Shown here piece by piece: positions 8,916-16,808 of a stretch of DNA of 64,000 bases. How positions within the stretch are numbered: the first letter of the stretch is position 1; every line of letters starts with the position of its first letter. The position numbers and the translations under genes were made by a program. The notes beneath the pieces are model-generated. The model was not told the origin of the DNA, ran no database searches, and saw only the letters and a list, made by a program, of their open reading frames with translations. This DNA is from DASQZJ01 sp035638775 (lineage in GTDB: Bacteria > Pseudomonadota > Gammaproteobacteria > UBA5335 > SLRW01). The stretch lies in contig DASQZJ010000064.1 in NCBI GenBank assembly GCA_035638775.1, positions 62,001 through 126,000 of the forward strand, given 5' to 3'.

Positions 8916-10139
8916 TCAACGCCGGCGTCTGCTGCCGTAAAGCCGGGTCAGCGCGCCGAGCACGACCGGGACCTGATACGTCGATTCGATGATCTCGCGC
9001 GAGCGCGCCCCCATCTGCCGCCGCAGCCGCTTCGCCGCCAACAACCGCCCGACCGCCGCCGCGAGGTCAGCGGGTCGCTCGGACGCCACCAGCAGACCGT
9101 TCCATCCGTCCCGGACCAGCTCGACGCTGCCGCTGACCCGGGTGGCGACGACCGGCAGGCCTGAGCACATCGCCTCCAGCACTGCATTTGGCAGCCCTTC
9201 CTGACGCGAGGGCTGGACATAGACATCCGCGCCGGCCATCAGCTCCGGGACGTCGTCACGCCCACCCAGGAACCGTACGCTGCCGTCCACGCCGAGCACC
9301 CGGGCCAGTCTCTCGAGGCTGTCCCGGTCCGGCCCGTCGCCGGCAAGCTGCAGCTCTGTCCCGGCCGGCAGCCCGCCCTGGTCGTCCAGCTCGCGCCACG
9401 CGCGCAGCAGCACGTCGACGCCCTTCACGCGGTCGAGGCGGCCCGCGTAGAGGACCCGCAGCGGGCCCCCATCGCCGGGCCCCCGGCGAGCGTTGCTGAA
9501 GCGCTCCAGGTCCACGGCATTGGGAATCATCGCCAGTCGATCCTCGGCATACCCGGCCGCGAGGAGGCGCTCCCGAGTATAGTCGCTGATCGTCTGGATG
9601 GCGTCGTAGCGCCGCATGGCCGCATTCATCAGTCGGTGCAGCCACCGCGTCCGCAGCGCCGGGTCCAGCAGCCCCCCCTCGAACTCCCAGGCCCCGGAGA
9701 CCTTTGCCACCAGCGTGGCGCCGAGCCAGGGTCGCAGCACGCCGGCGACCGCCGCCAGGTTGCTGACGGTATGCACGTGGATCGCATCGAAGTCGTGGCG
9801 CCGGCGCAGCAGGCAGGCCGCGAACCGCAGGCCCAGGATGGCCGCGCCGATGCCGCGGATTCGCGGATACGGAATGCGGTGCAGCGGGACACCGTGCAGG
9901 TCGGTCTCCAGGGCCTGCCGCGGCAGCAGCCTGGGGGCCATGATCTCCACGCGCACGCCGCGGCTCGCAAGCTCCCGGCTGAGCAGCGCCGCCTGCATCT
10001 CGGTGCCCCCGAGGCTGGGGAAGTACCCGTCGACGACGGTCAATACGCGCAGCGTACGTGTCCGGCCGCCGGCGTCGCGCGCTGCCGCGGCGGTGGCCGC
10101 CGCCACCGGACCGCCTGTTCCCATGACCGGATCATGCAT
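8916..10139 (-). CDS. GT4-family glycosyltransferase
   Basis: A 407-residue GT-B glycosyltransferase. The N-domain has the donor-acceptor loop 'VVDGYFPSLGGTEMQAALL'. The C-domain shows 'AMIPNAVDLERFS', 'VLYAGRLDRVKGVDVLLRA' and the E-x7-E segment 'PSRQEGLPNAVLEAM'. The ATG at 10139 overlaps the end of the upstream hydrolase gene by eight bases (ATGCATGA). Further ATGs downstream (e.g. the one giving MGTGGPVAAAT) are possible, because the first 30 residues are low-complexity and Ala-rich. It probably transfers a hexose-type residue to the lipid-linked intermediate. Confidence 0.88.
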   Translation of the reverse strand: MHDPVMGTGGPVAAATAAAARDAGGRTRTLRVLTVVDGYFPSLGGTEMQAALLSRELASRGVRVEIMAPRLLPRQALETDLHGVPLHRIPYPRIRGIGAAILGLRFAACLLRRRHDFDAIHVHTVSNLAAVAGVLRPWLGATLVAKVSGAWEFEGGLLDPALRTRWLHRLMNAAMRRYDAIQTISDYTRERLLAAGYAEDRLAMIPNAVDLERFSNARRGPGDGGPLRVLYAGRLDRVKGVDVLLRAWRELDDQGGLPAGTELQLAGDGPDRDSLERLARVLGVDGSVRFLGGRDDVPELMAGADVYVQPSRQEGLPNAVLEAMCSGLPVVATRVSGSVELVRDGWNGLLVASERPADLAAAVGRLLAAKRLRRQMGARSREIIESTYQVPVVLGALTRLYGSRRRR

Positions 10140-11073
10140 GTGCGGGCACCTCACGCTCGGCGAACCGCGCGAACCACTCGCGGATCTGCTCCAACGCACT
10201 GGCCTGCCACTCCGGGAGATGCAGCTCGTGGTTGGCGTCGGGGATCACGCGAATCCGATAGCTCCCGCCGTCGCGGCGTCCGTCCAGCTCCGGCCCGAGA
10301 ACCAGGTCCTGGAATTCGAACCAGCGGTTGTCGTTGCCGCCGAACAGCATCAGGTGCGGGATGCCGGCGCGTTCCAGGTAGCCGAAGCTGTCCAGGAAGA
10401 GCTGGCTCGCACGAGCCTCCCGGGCGGGGAGTGCCTCGATCCTCGACAGCGGTGCGGAAACCAGGCCGGAGAGCGTTGCGCCGATCGCCGAGAAATCGCT
10501 CTCGCCCCGCAGCAGGCGGCTCCAGGCGGCCCGCGAGCGAAGCTTGGCCAGGTAGTCGTGCATGTTCCGCCGCAGGCGCGTCGGCGTGGGGCCGGACGGC
10601 GCCGCCGAGACGCCCACGGAGGTGTTGACGGACAGCACGCCGGCGACGAGATCCGGCCGCTCCGCTGCCGCCAGCTGTGCCGTTACGGCACCTCCGCAGA
10701 TGCCCCCGAGTACCACGCGGCGCACGCGAAAACGGCGCCGGAGCTGCGCCGCACCGGCGAGGGCATCGCGCACGAAACGTCCTCCCTCGACGCTGTCGCG
10801 CAGCTCCTGCACCGGCGCGGCAGGCAGGTCGCCGTCGCTCTCGCCCACGCCCACCGTATCCATGCGCAACGTCGTGACCCCGTCCGCCGCCAGCTTCCGG
10901 GCCAGGTGCACGTAGAAGCGGTGGGGGCCGGTCCGGTACTTCAGCCCGGCAGGCAGCAGCAGCATGCAGATGCCGTTGCCCCTCTCCGTCACGCCTCCGG
11001 GCATCGTGAGTATGCCACGCAGGGTGAGGTCGTCCGGTCCGCGCAGCTCGAGTGGCTCTTCCCTGCAGCGCAT
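10132..11073 (-). CDS. Alpha/beta hydrolase-fold protein with a Cys-type nucleophile elbow
   Basis: A 313-residue alpha/beta hydrolase of a type often found beside ACP/AMP-ligase genes in EPS loci. The oxyanion-side segment is 'CMLLLPAGLKYRTGPHR' and an early strand holds 'MDTVGVGESDGD'. The nucleophile elbow reads G124-I-C126-G-G, so cysteine stands where serine is normal. A plausible acid is in 'LFGGNDNRWFEF' and the histidine is in 'PDANHELHLPEW'. Together these suggest a Cys-His-Asp thioesterase or acyltransferase. The ATG at 11073 starts 14 bases after the stop of the second hydrolase. It may offload or transfer an acyl group carried by the ACP, but the substrate is not known. Confidence 0.75.
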   Translation of the reverse strand: MRCREEPLELRGPDDLTLRGILTMPGGVTERGNGICMLLLPAGLKYRTGPHRFYVHLARKLAADGVTTLRMDTVGVGESDGDLPAAPVQELRDSVEGGRFVRDALAGAAQLRRRFRVRRVVLGGICGGAVTAQLAAAERPDLVAGVLSVNTSVGVSAAPSGPTPTRLRRNMHDYLAKLRSRAAWSRLLRGESDFSAIGATLSGLVSAPLSRIEALPAREARASQLFLDSFGYLERAGIPHLMLFGGNDNRWFEFQDLVLGPELDGRRDGGSYRIRVIPDANHELHLPEWQASALEQIREWFARFAEREVPAHA

Positions 11074-11087
11074 GTCCGCCTCGCTTC

Positions 11088-11927
11088 TCACTGAATGTCG
11101 CAGAACATTTCCAGGCTGGCCTCGATCAGCCCGGGTTGTGCCGCATCGTGGAATCGCGGCTCGTGCCAGAACTGCGGCACGGCAAGCGCACGGAATGCGA
11201 CGTTCGGCAGCTGTTCCAGCTGCCGCCAGACTCCTCCCGCCTCGCTCGCGCGCGCGAAACCGATTACATCCACCCGGCACCCCGCGACCTGCGCCGCCTC
11301 GACAAGATCGAACCCGCGCACGGAAGCCGCGAGGGCGGGCCCCACCTGGTAGCCCAGGATATTCACCGGCTGGCCGGCTTCGAGCTGCGCCAGCAGGTGG
11401 CCGCGGTCCTGCACGATCCGCCGGTGCGTGGCCAGCTGGGTCGTGAGGTTGTAGCGCAGGCACTCCAGGAAATACGCCCCCCCCTTCACCACCGGGTGCC
11501 AGGTGTGCACCGACCGGGCCCCGACCCGGGCGGCCGCGCTCACGGCGATGGCCCCCCCGAGGCGCAGACCGAACAACCGCAACATGCGGATGCCAAGGCG
11601 ATTCCGGGCGATCTCGGCCATGTCCTCGACGTCGTCGATCCAGGCGGCCAGGTCGAGGCCGTCGAGTTCGCCCTCGCTGTCGCCGTCCCCCTCGTAATCG
11701 AAACGCAGCACCCACTCGCCCCTCGCGGCCAGCGTCCGGGCGAAGTGCCGATAGACCGGCTGCGTGAACACTTTCTCCTCCAGGAACGGGTTGCAGAAGA
11801 TCCAGCCTTCGCGCATCCCCGCCTTCCCGGTCATGACGTGAAACAGCCTCCGGCCCCGACGGTTCTCCAGGAAGCCGCTGCTCTCGGGAATACGGTCCCG
11901 CGTGCGGGAAGCGATCGCGCTAGCCAT
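11088..11927 (-). CDS. Alpha/beta hydrolase-fold protein lacking the nucleophilic serine
   Basis: A 279-residue alpha/beta hydrolase-like protein. The fold is recognisable from 'GWIFCNPFLEEKVFTQPVY', 'VLRFDYEGDGDSEGE' and the elbow region 'LFGLRLGGAIAVSAA'. At the elbow the motif is G120-L-R122-L-G, with arginine where the catalytic serine belongs. I recall this as characteristic of a hydrolase subfamily linked to exosortase-A EPS loci, and have not checked it. It may act as a binding partner rather than an enzyme, or use another residue. The ATG at 11927 overlaps the NAD-synthase-like gene by eight bases. An ATG at 11939 would add four residues. Confidence 0.72.
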   Translation of the reverse strand: MASAIASRTRDRIPESSGFLENRRGRRLFHVMTGKAGMREGWIFCNPFLEEKVFTQPVYRHFARTLAARGEWVLRFDYEGDGDSEGELDGLDLAAWIDDVEDMAEIARNRLGIRMLRLFGLRLGGAIAVSAAARVGARSVHTWHPVVKGGAYFLECLRYNLTTQLATHRRIVQDRGHLLAQLEAGQPVNILGYQVGPALAASVRGFDLVEAAQVAGCRVDVIGFARASEAGGVWRQLEQLPNVAFRALAVPQFWHEPRFHDAAQPGLIEASLEMFCDIQ

Positions 11928-12927
11928 GGCCGGGGGCAACCTCCGGCACGGGGGCCAGGAGAAGCGGTGAGGCGTGGTGGTAGGCGGTCGCGCTCCGCTT
12001 GGCTTCGATGTCGCGGTACACCAATCGCGCCCGGTCCTCCGGGATCCCCAGCCAGCGTGCCGCCCGCTGTGCCGGCAGACCGTGATTGAACGCCCACAGG
12101 GCCAGGTCCATCTGCTCGTACGGCAGGGCGAAATAGAACTCGTCCTGTCCCTGCGGGAGACTGTAGGTGTCCGTGGTGGGACGCGCCCGGCAGATGTCCT
12201 CCGGCAGCTCGAGATGGCGCGCCAGGGCGTAGACCTGCGTCTTGTAAAGGTGGGCGATCGGTTTCAGGTCCGCGGCCCCGTCGCCGTTCTTGACGAAGAA
12301 CCCCTGGTCGTACTCCAGCCGGTTGGGCGTTCCCACGACCGCGTAGTTCAGGCGATCCGCGTGGAAGTACTCGATGTTCTTGCGGATGCGCTGCTTGTAA
12401 TTGGTGGCGGCGACCACCTGCAGGTACTGGCGCAGGTTCAGGCGGCGCGAGCTCTGTGTTCCCGCGGGATCGGAGACGACCAGGACGAAGTGGTTGTACC
12501 GGCCGTCGAGCCCGCCGGCGATCACGATCTTGCTGCGCCAGCCGTCGCCGTATTCCGGGAATACCTGGCGGATCGCCTCGTCGCGCCAGCGGTAGCAGCC
12601 GACTGCCTCGAGCACGGGGGCGATATCCTGCTCCACGTGCTCGAGGCCCAGGTGCTCGACCAGCAGCCGTCCGCGGCGGGTGCTGTCGGGGTCGGAATCG
12701 CGCTCGGGCAGCAGCAGGGCCAGCACCCGGCCCGCTCCGAGGGCACGCACGGCCAGGGCGGCGCAGACCGAGCTGTCAATGCCGCCGGAAACCGCCACGA
12801 CCAGCCCGCGCCGGTGCAGATAACGCCCCAGCACCTCCCGGATACCCGAGGCGATGCGTTCCGTCTCCCGGGCCGGATCCAGTCCGAGTGCCTGCTCCGG
12901 CGTCAGTGCATCCAGTCGTGCCGCCAT
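11920..12927 (-). CDS. NAD-synthase-like ATP-pyrophosphatase enzyme (nadE family) in an EPS locus
   Basis: A 335-residue protein with the N-type ATP-pyrophosphatase fold of NAD synthases. The PP-loop is 'VVAVSGGIDSSVCAAL' with SGGIDSS at residues 47-53. Further family signatures are 'VVGTPNRLEYDQGFFVKNGDGAAD' in two parts ('VGTPNRLEYDQ', 'FFVKNGDGAADLKPI') and 'LYKTQVYALARHLELPE'. There is no nitrilase glutaminase domain, so it would use free ammonia or a partner amidotransferase. Its position between a ligase gene (TAATG, one-base overlap) and two hydrolases argues for adenylation plus amidation of an EPS building block rather than housekeeping NAD synthesis. A role as the cell's NadE cannot be excluded. 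Confidence 0.75.
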   Translation of the reverse strand: MAARLDALTPEQALGLDPARETERIASGIREVLGRYLHRRGLVVAVSGGIDSSVCAALAVRALGAGRVLALLLPERDSDPDSTRRGRLLVEHLGLEHVEQDIAPVLEAVGCYRWRDEAIRQVFPEYGDGWRSKIVIAGGLDGRYNHFVLVVSDPAGTQSSRRLNLRQYLQVVAATNYKQRIRKNIEYFHADRLNYAVVGTPNRLEYDQGFFVKNGDGAADLKPIAHLYKTQVYALARHLELPEDICRARPTTDTYSLPQGQDEFYFALPYEQMDLALWAFNHGLPAQRAARWLGIPEDRARLVYRDIEAKRSATAYHHASPLLLAPVPEVAPGHG

Positions 12928-14480
12928 TACAGTGCCCTTCCCTGCTGTGATTTCACTGCCGGGCCGGCCTGCTCGATACCACGAGCCAGCACGTGCCGGC
13001 GCAATTTCCCGGACGCGGTCCGGGGCAGAGCCGCGGCCACCCGGACGTACCGGGGCACCTTGTGCCGTGCCAGGTGCTCCAGGCAGTGGCGCTGGACCTC
13101 CCGCGGCTCGACGGCCGCCCCGGGGCGCGGCACGATCACCGCGCCGACCACCTGACCGAGCACCTTGTCCGCAATCCCGATGACCGCTGCCTCCGCGACG
13201 TACGGCAGCCGCGCGAGCACCTCCTCGACCTCCTCGGGGCTGACCCGCTGCGCCCCGACCTTGATCAGCTGGCTGCGGCGGCCCCGCAGATACAGGAATC
13301 CTTCCGCGTCCATCCAGCCGAGGTCTCCCGTGCGCAGCCAGCCGTCCCTGAGCACGTCCGCACTGGCTTCCGGGTCCCGCCAGTAGCCGCGCATGATCCC
13401 GGGCCCGCGGGCCCAGATCTCGCCCACGCGCCCGGCGGGCAGCCGCCCGCCCGCCCGATCGCGGACTTCCAGGACCGTGTCCGCGACGGGCACGCCCGCC
13501 GATCCGGGCTTGTCGGCAAACCGATGCGGCGGCAGGTAGCTCAGTCGCGCGGTCGCCTCGGTCTGGCCGTACATGACGAAGAAGCGCAGCCATGGCAGAC
13601 GGCGACTCACCGCGCGGACCAGTTCCGGCGCCATTGGTCCTCCCGCCTGGGTGGCGTAGCGCAGGCAGCGCAGGTCGTGGGAGGTGTCGCGAAGGTGCGG
13701 CGCGAGCAGCGCGAAGGTCGAGGGTACGCCGGGGAGCCCCGTGACGCGCTCGCGCTGGATCCTTGCCAGCAGGCGCTCCGGGTATACGAGCGTCTCGCCC
13801 ACCACCAGGCAGCCCCCGGCGGCAAGGTGGCTGTTCAGCACCGAGGCGCCATAGGCGTAGTGGAACGGCAGCGTCGCCAGCGCCCGCTCGCCCGGGCCCA
13901 GGTCCAGGTAGGCGGCGATCGCCCGGGCGTTGCTTGCCAGGTTGGCGTGGCTGAGCATGACCCCCTTGGGTCGGCCGGTCGTCCCCGAGGTGTAGGAGAT
14001 CACTGCCAGTGCATCGGAACGGGGCAAGCGGCCGGTGTGGCCCCACCGCACCGGGATCGACTGGTCCCCGGGCGCTTGCGCGGCGGTCCAGGGCGTCGGC
14101 GTATCCGGTGCCCCAAGCGTGACCACCCGGACCCCGGCATCGATCCCGATCACCGGTGACGCGGCGAACACCCAGGTCGCGCCTGCATGGCGCAGCCGGC
14201 CCCGCACCGACCCGGTGCGCGCGGAGGGATCCATGGGGACCGCAACGCCGCCGGCCATCCAGATCCCGTAAAGCACGGCCGCATACGCCGGACCGTTCGG
14301 CAACAGCATGGCTACCCGCGACCCGGGCGCCAGCCCGTTCGCGCGCAGGTGCTCCGCGACGCCGCGCACCTGCCGGGAAAGATCACCGTAGCTTACCCGG
14401 CCCGTGCCGCAGGCGAAGGCGGGTGCCTGCGGCTGGCGGAATGCCTGCTCGAGGAACCCGTGCAGCAGCGTGGGAGCCAT
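12927..14480 (-). CDS. AMP-forming acyl-CoA/acyl-ACP ligase (ANL superfamily)
   Basis: A 517-residue adenylate-forming ligase. The P-loop is 'ISYTSGTTGRPKGVM' at about residues 161-175. Later core motifs are 'FFVMYGQTEATARLS', the hinge aspartate segment 'GWLRTGDLGWMDAEGF', and 'RSQLIKVGAQRVSPEE'. The catalytic lysine is in 'LPRTASGKLRRH' near residue 495. The neighbouring ACP gene ends four bases upstream, so the enzyme probably activates a carboxylate as its adenylate and loads it onto that ACP. It resembles the acyl-CoA ligases reported with exosortase-A EPS clusters. The acid it activates cannot be told from sequence. Confidence 0.85.
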   Translation of the reverse strand: MAPTLLHGFLEQAFRQPQAPAFACGTGRVSYGDLSRQVRGVAEHLRANGLAPGSRVAMLLPNGPAYAAVLYGIWMAGGVAVPMDPSARTGSVRGRLRHAGATWVFAASPVIGIDAGVRVVTLGAPDTPTPWTAAQAPGDQSIPVRWGHTGRLPRSDALAVISYTSGTTGRPKGVMLSHANLASNARAIAAYLDLGPGERALATLPFHYAYGASVLNSHLAAGGCLVVGETLVYPERLLARIQRERVTGLPGVPSTFALLAPHLRDTSHDLRCLRYATQAGGPMAPELVRAVSRRLPWLRFFVMYGQTEATARLSYLPPHRFADKPGSAGVPVADTVLEVRDRAGGRLPAGRVGEIWARGPGIMRGYWRDPEASADVLRDGWLRTGDLGWMDAEGFLYLRGRRSQLIKVGAQRVSPEEVEEVLARLPYVAEAAVIGIADKVLGQVVGAVIVPRPGAAVEPREVQRHCLEHLARHKVPRYVRVAAALPRTASGKLRRHVLARGIEQAGPAVKSQQGRAL

Positions 14481-14484
14481 CGCG

Positions 14485-14742
14485 TCAGCTCTCCGCCGCC
14501 GCGCGCTTGCGTTCGACGAACGCCACCAGGCTGGCGATGGAGTCCAGGTTCTCGGGCACCATCTCCCGGTCCTCGACCACGATACCGAACTCGACTTCCA
14601 GGAAGGCGATGATCTCCATGATGCCCGTGGAATCGATGATGCCCTTGTCGAGGAACGAATCCGCGTCCGCCAGCGCGGAGGGATCGTCGGTGAACAGGTA
14701 GTTCTCCAGCACGTAACTTCGCAGCATGTCCTTCATGGTCAT
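14485..14742 (-). CDS. Stand-alone acyl carrier protein
   Basis: An 85-residue acidic acyl/peptidyl carrier protein. The phosphopantetheine site is 'GIIDSTGIMEIIAFLE', with Ser38 as the attachment residue in a D-S-T context instead of the common D-S-L. The helix after it, 'FGIVVEDREM', and 'LDSIASLVAFVE' fit the four-helix ACP fold. The ATG at 14742 overlaps the amidotransferase stop in an ATGA arrangement, and a second in-frame ATG is at 14736. It lies directly ahead of the AMP ligase gene and would be its acyl acceptor. It is a dedicated carrier rather than the fatty-acid AcpP, judged from context and the divergent motif. Confidence 0.87.
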   Translation of the reverse strand: MTMKDMLRSYVLENYLFTDDPSALADADSFLDKGIIDSTGIMEIIAFLEVEFGIVVEDREMVPENLDSIASLVAFVERKRAAAES

Positions 14743-16727
14743 CCCCCGTCTCCCGTCACCGCCTTCCCGATCCCCTGCACCGCCCGTGACGGCACCCGCC
14801 GGAAATGGTCCGCTCCGTCGCCGAAGAAGCGCCGGTGCCACATCTGCGTCGTCAGGACCACCGCGGCCGCCAGGCCGTCCGCGTGGCCCAGCGCGCGGCC
14901 GGATGCCATTTTGTCGAGCAGCCGCCCCACTGCGACCGGGTCGAAATAGCCGGCAGCACGTATGCTCTCCGCGCTCATCAGATCGTCGCGGAGATCGGCA
15001 CCGCCGGCCCCGGCCAGCCCCGCCGGAGCGGGTGCCCGGTACGGCTGTTTCCGTCGTCGCAGCACGGCATCGGGAATTCGCCCGCGCATCACCCGCCGCA
15101 ACAGGTACTTCTCCTCCAGCACATGCATCTTCACGCGCGGATCCAGGCGGTTGGCGAAATCGACCACGCGATGATCCAGGAACGGAAACCGCCCCTCCAC
15201 GGAGTGCCACATGAGCATGCGGTCGCCCTGGGTCGACAACAGGTAGCCGGGCAGCAGGTGGGTCGCCTCGAGATAGGCCGCCCGCTGGAACGGGCCGTAG
15301 TCGAAGAACCGTGATGGCAGCTCCGCCGCCAGCGCGTCATGCGGGTCCTCGCGCATCCGCTCCCGCAGGTCGGCAGACCAGAACACCCGGCAGCGGGAGC
15401 CGCTCCGCCAGCGCGGCAGATGCGAGAAGAACGGCTGTTCCGGCCGTTCCAGTCCGAGCCCGAAGAACCGCTGCAGGTAGACGTCGCTCTGGCCGCCGGC
15501 CAGGTTCATCCAGGGATACAGCCGTCGCAGCAGCAGGGGACGCCAGCGGGACCGGGGCTGCCGGGCCCAGAAAGCGCGGACCTTGGTTTCCTTGAGGATG
15601 TCGTAACCGCCGAGCACCTCGTCGGCTCCCTCGCCCGTGACCACCACGCGATAGCCGTTCTCCCGCACCAGTCCGGAGAGCAACCCGAGCGGGACGGGCG
15701 CGGTGCGGAACAGCGGACTCTCCGCGTGCCAGACGGCCTGGTCTAGTGCGCCCAGAATCTCGTCGCCCCCGAGGGCCAGCCGACGGTGGTCCAGCCCGAG
15801 CGTGCGCACCAGGGCATCCTGGTGGTGACTCTCGTCCAGCGAGGAACCGGGGAATTCGACGGAAAAGGTGCTCAGCGGAGCACGCGTGGCGCGGCGGATG
15901 AGCCATACCAGCGTCGAAGAATCCAGCCCTCCCGAGAGGTAGGCAGCGACGGGCACGTCGGCCCTCAGGCGGATGCGGGTCGCGTCCGCCAGCAGCGCGT
16001 CGAGCTCTTCGGCGAGACTGTCGGGGCTGCCCGCCAGGTAATCGCCCTGGTCGGGATAGTCCCACTGCCAATAGCGACGGCGGCGCATCCCGTTCCGGTC
16101 CACGCTGATCATCTCGCCGGGGCGCAGTTGGTGCATGCCCCGGAACAGCGTCCGGCCCGGGACCGGGGCCCACAGGGTCATGAGCTGGTCCAACGCTTCG
16201 ACATCGGGTTCGGGACGGGGAACCAGGGGCAACAGGGCCTTGATTTCGGAGGCGAAGAGCAGCCGGCCGCCGTGCCACGTGTAGTGCAGGGGCACGATCC
16301 CGACGCGGTCCCGGGCAAGCAGCAGGCGCTGGACGCGCTCGTCCCAGACGGCAAGGGCGAACTGGCCGTTGAGCTCCTCGAGGAAGCGTTCGCCGCGGGC
16401 CCGGTAGAGCTCCAGCACGACCTCGGTGTCCGACCGGGTGCGGAAGCGGCAGCCTTCGCGTTCAAGGGCCGCCCGGAGCTCGGGGTGGTTGAAGATCTCG
16501 CCGTTGAAGACCAGGTGAACCCGGCGGCCGGCATCACTCATGGGCTGGACGCCGCCCGCGGGGTCGATGATCGCAAGGCGCGTGTGCGCCAGCCCGGTGT
16601 TCCCGCTCAGCAGGATGCCGTTGTCATCGGGTCCGCGGTGCGCCAGCGCACCTTGCATGACATCGAGCTCGGCCGCCGTCGGCGGAAGCCGACCGTCCCG
16701 AGAGAAAATCCCGGCGATTCCGCACAT
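14739..16727 (-). CDS. asnB: Asparagine synthase-type glutamine amidotransferase of the EPS locus
   Basis: A 662-residue two-domain amidotransferase. The class II glutaminase domain begins M-C-G-I-A-G-I-F, with Cys2 the N-terminal nucleophile after Met removal. 'ALAHRGPDDNG', 'FNGEIFNHPEL' and 'RSDTEVVLELY' follow. The synthetase half has the PP-loop 'AAYLSGGLDSSTLVW' (SGGLDSS at 265-271). I chose the ATG at 16727 because the Cys must be residue 2; the open frame continues upstream. It resembles the amidotransferase associated with exosortase-A EPS clusters. It could form an amide on a sugar acid or on an ACP-bound acid. The symbol reflects family resemblance only, since true asparagine synthesis is not implied. 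Confidence 0.85.
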   Translation of the reverse strand: MCGIAGIFSRDGRLPPTAAELDVMQGALAHRGPDDNGILLSGNTGLAHTRLAIIDPAGGVQPMSDAGRRVHLVFNGEIFNHPELRAALEREGCRFRTRSDTEVVLELYRARGERFLEELNGQFALAVWDERVQRLLLARDRVGIVPLHYTWHGGRLLFASEIKALLPLVPRPEPDVEALDQLMTLWAPVPGRTLFRGMHQLRPGEMISVDRNGMRRRRYWQWDYPDQGDYLAGSPDSLAEELDALLADATRIRLRADVPVAAYLSGGLDSSTLVWLIRRATRAPLSTFSVEFPGSSLDESHHQDALVRTLGLDHRRLALGGDEILGALDQAVWHAESPLFRTAPVPLGLLSGLVRENGYRVVVTGEGADEVLGGYDILKETKVRAFWARQPRSRWRPLLLRRLYPWMNLAGGQSDVYLQRFFGLGLERPEQPFFSHLPRWRSGSRCRVFWSADLRERMREDPHDALAAELPSRFFDYGPFQRAAYLEATHLLPGYLLSTQGDRMLMWHSVEGRFPFLDHRVVDFANRLDPRVKMHVLEEKYLLRRVMRGRIPDAVLRRRKQPYRAPAPAGLAGAGGADLRDDLMSAESIRAAGYFDPVAVGRLLDKMASGRALGHADGLAAAVVLTTQMWHRRFFGDGADHFRRVPSRAVQGIGKAVTGDGG

Positions 16728-16808
16728 CCCTGTTCCTTCCCTCTGCCGCGGCCGAATCCCTGGCCGCCGTCCGTTCAAAGCATAGTCCGGCGTTGAGCCG
16801 CCCGCGAC

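Noticed and set aside
11920..14046. A 708-residue frame joining the NAD-synthase-like gene to upstream sequence
   Set aside because: The upstream part reads the AMP-ligase gene in the wrong frame; the true start is the ATG at 12927.
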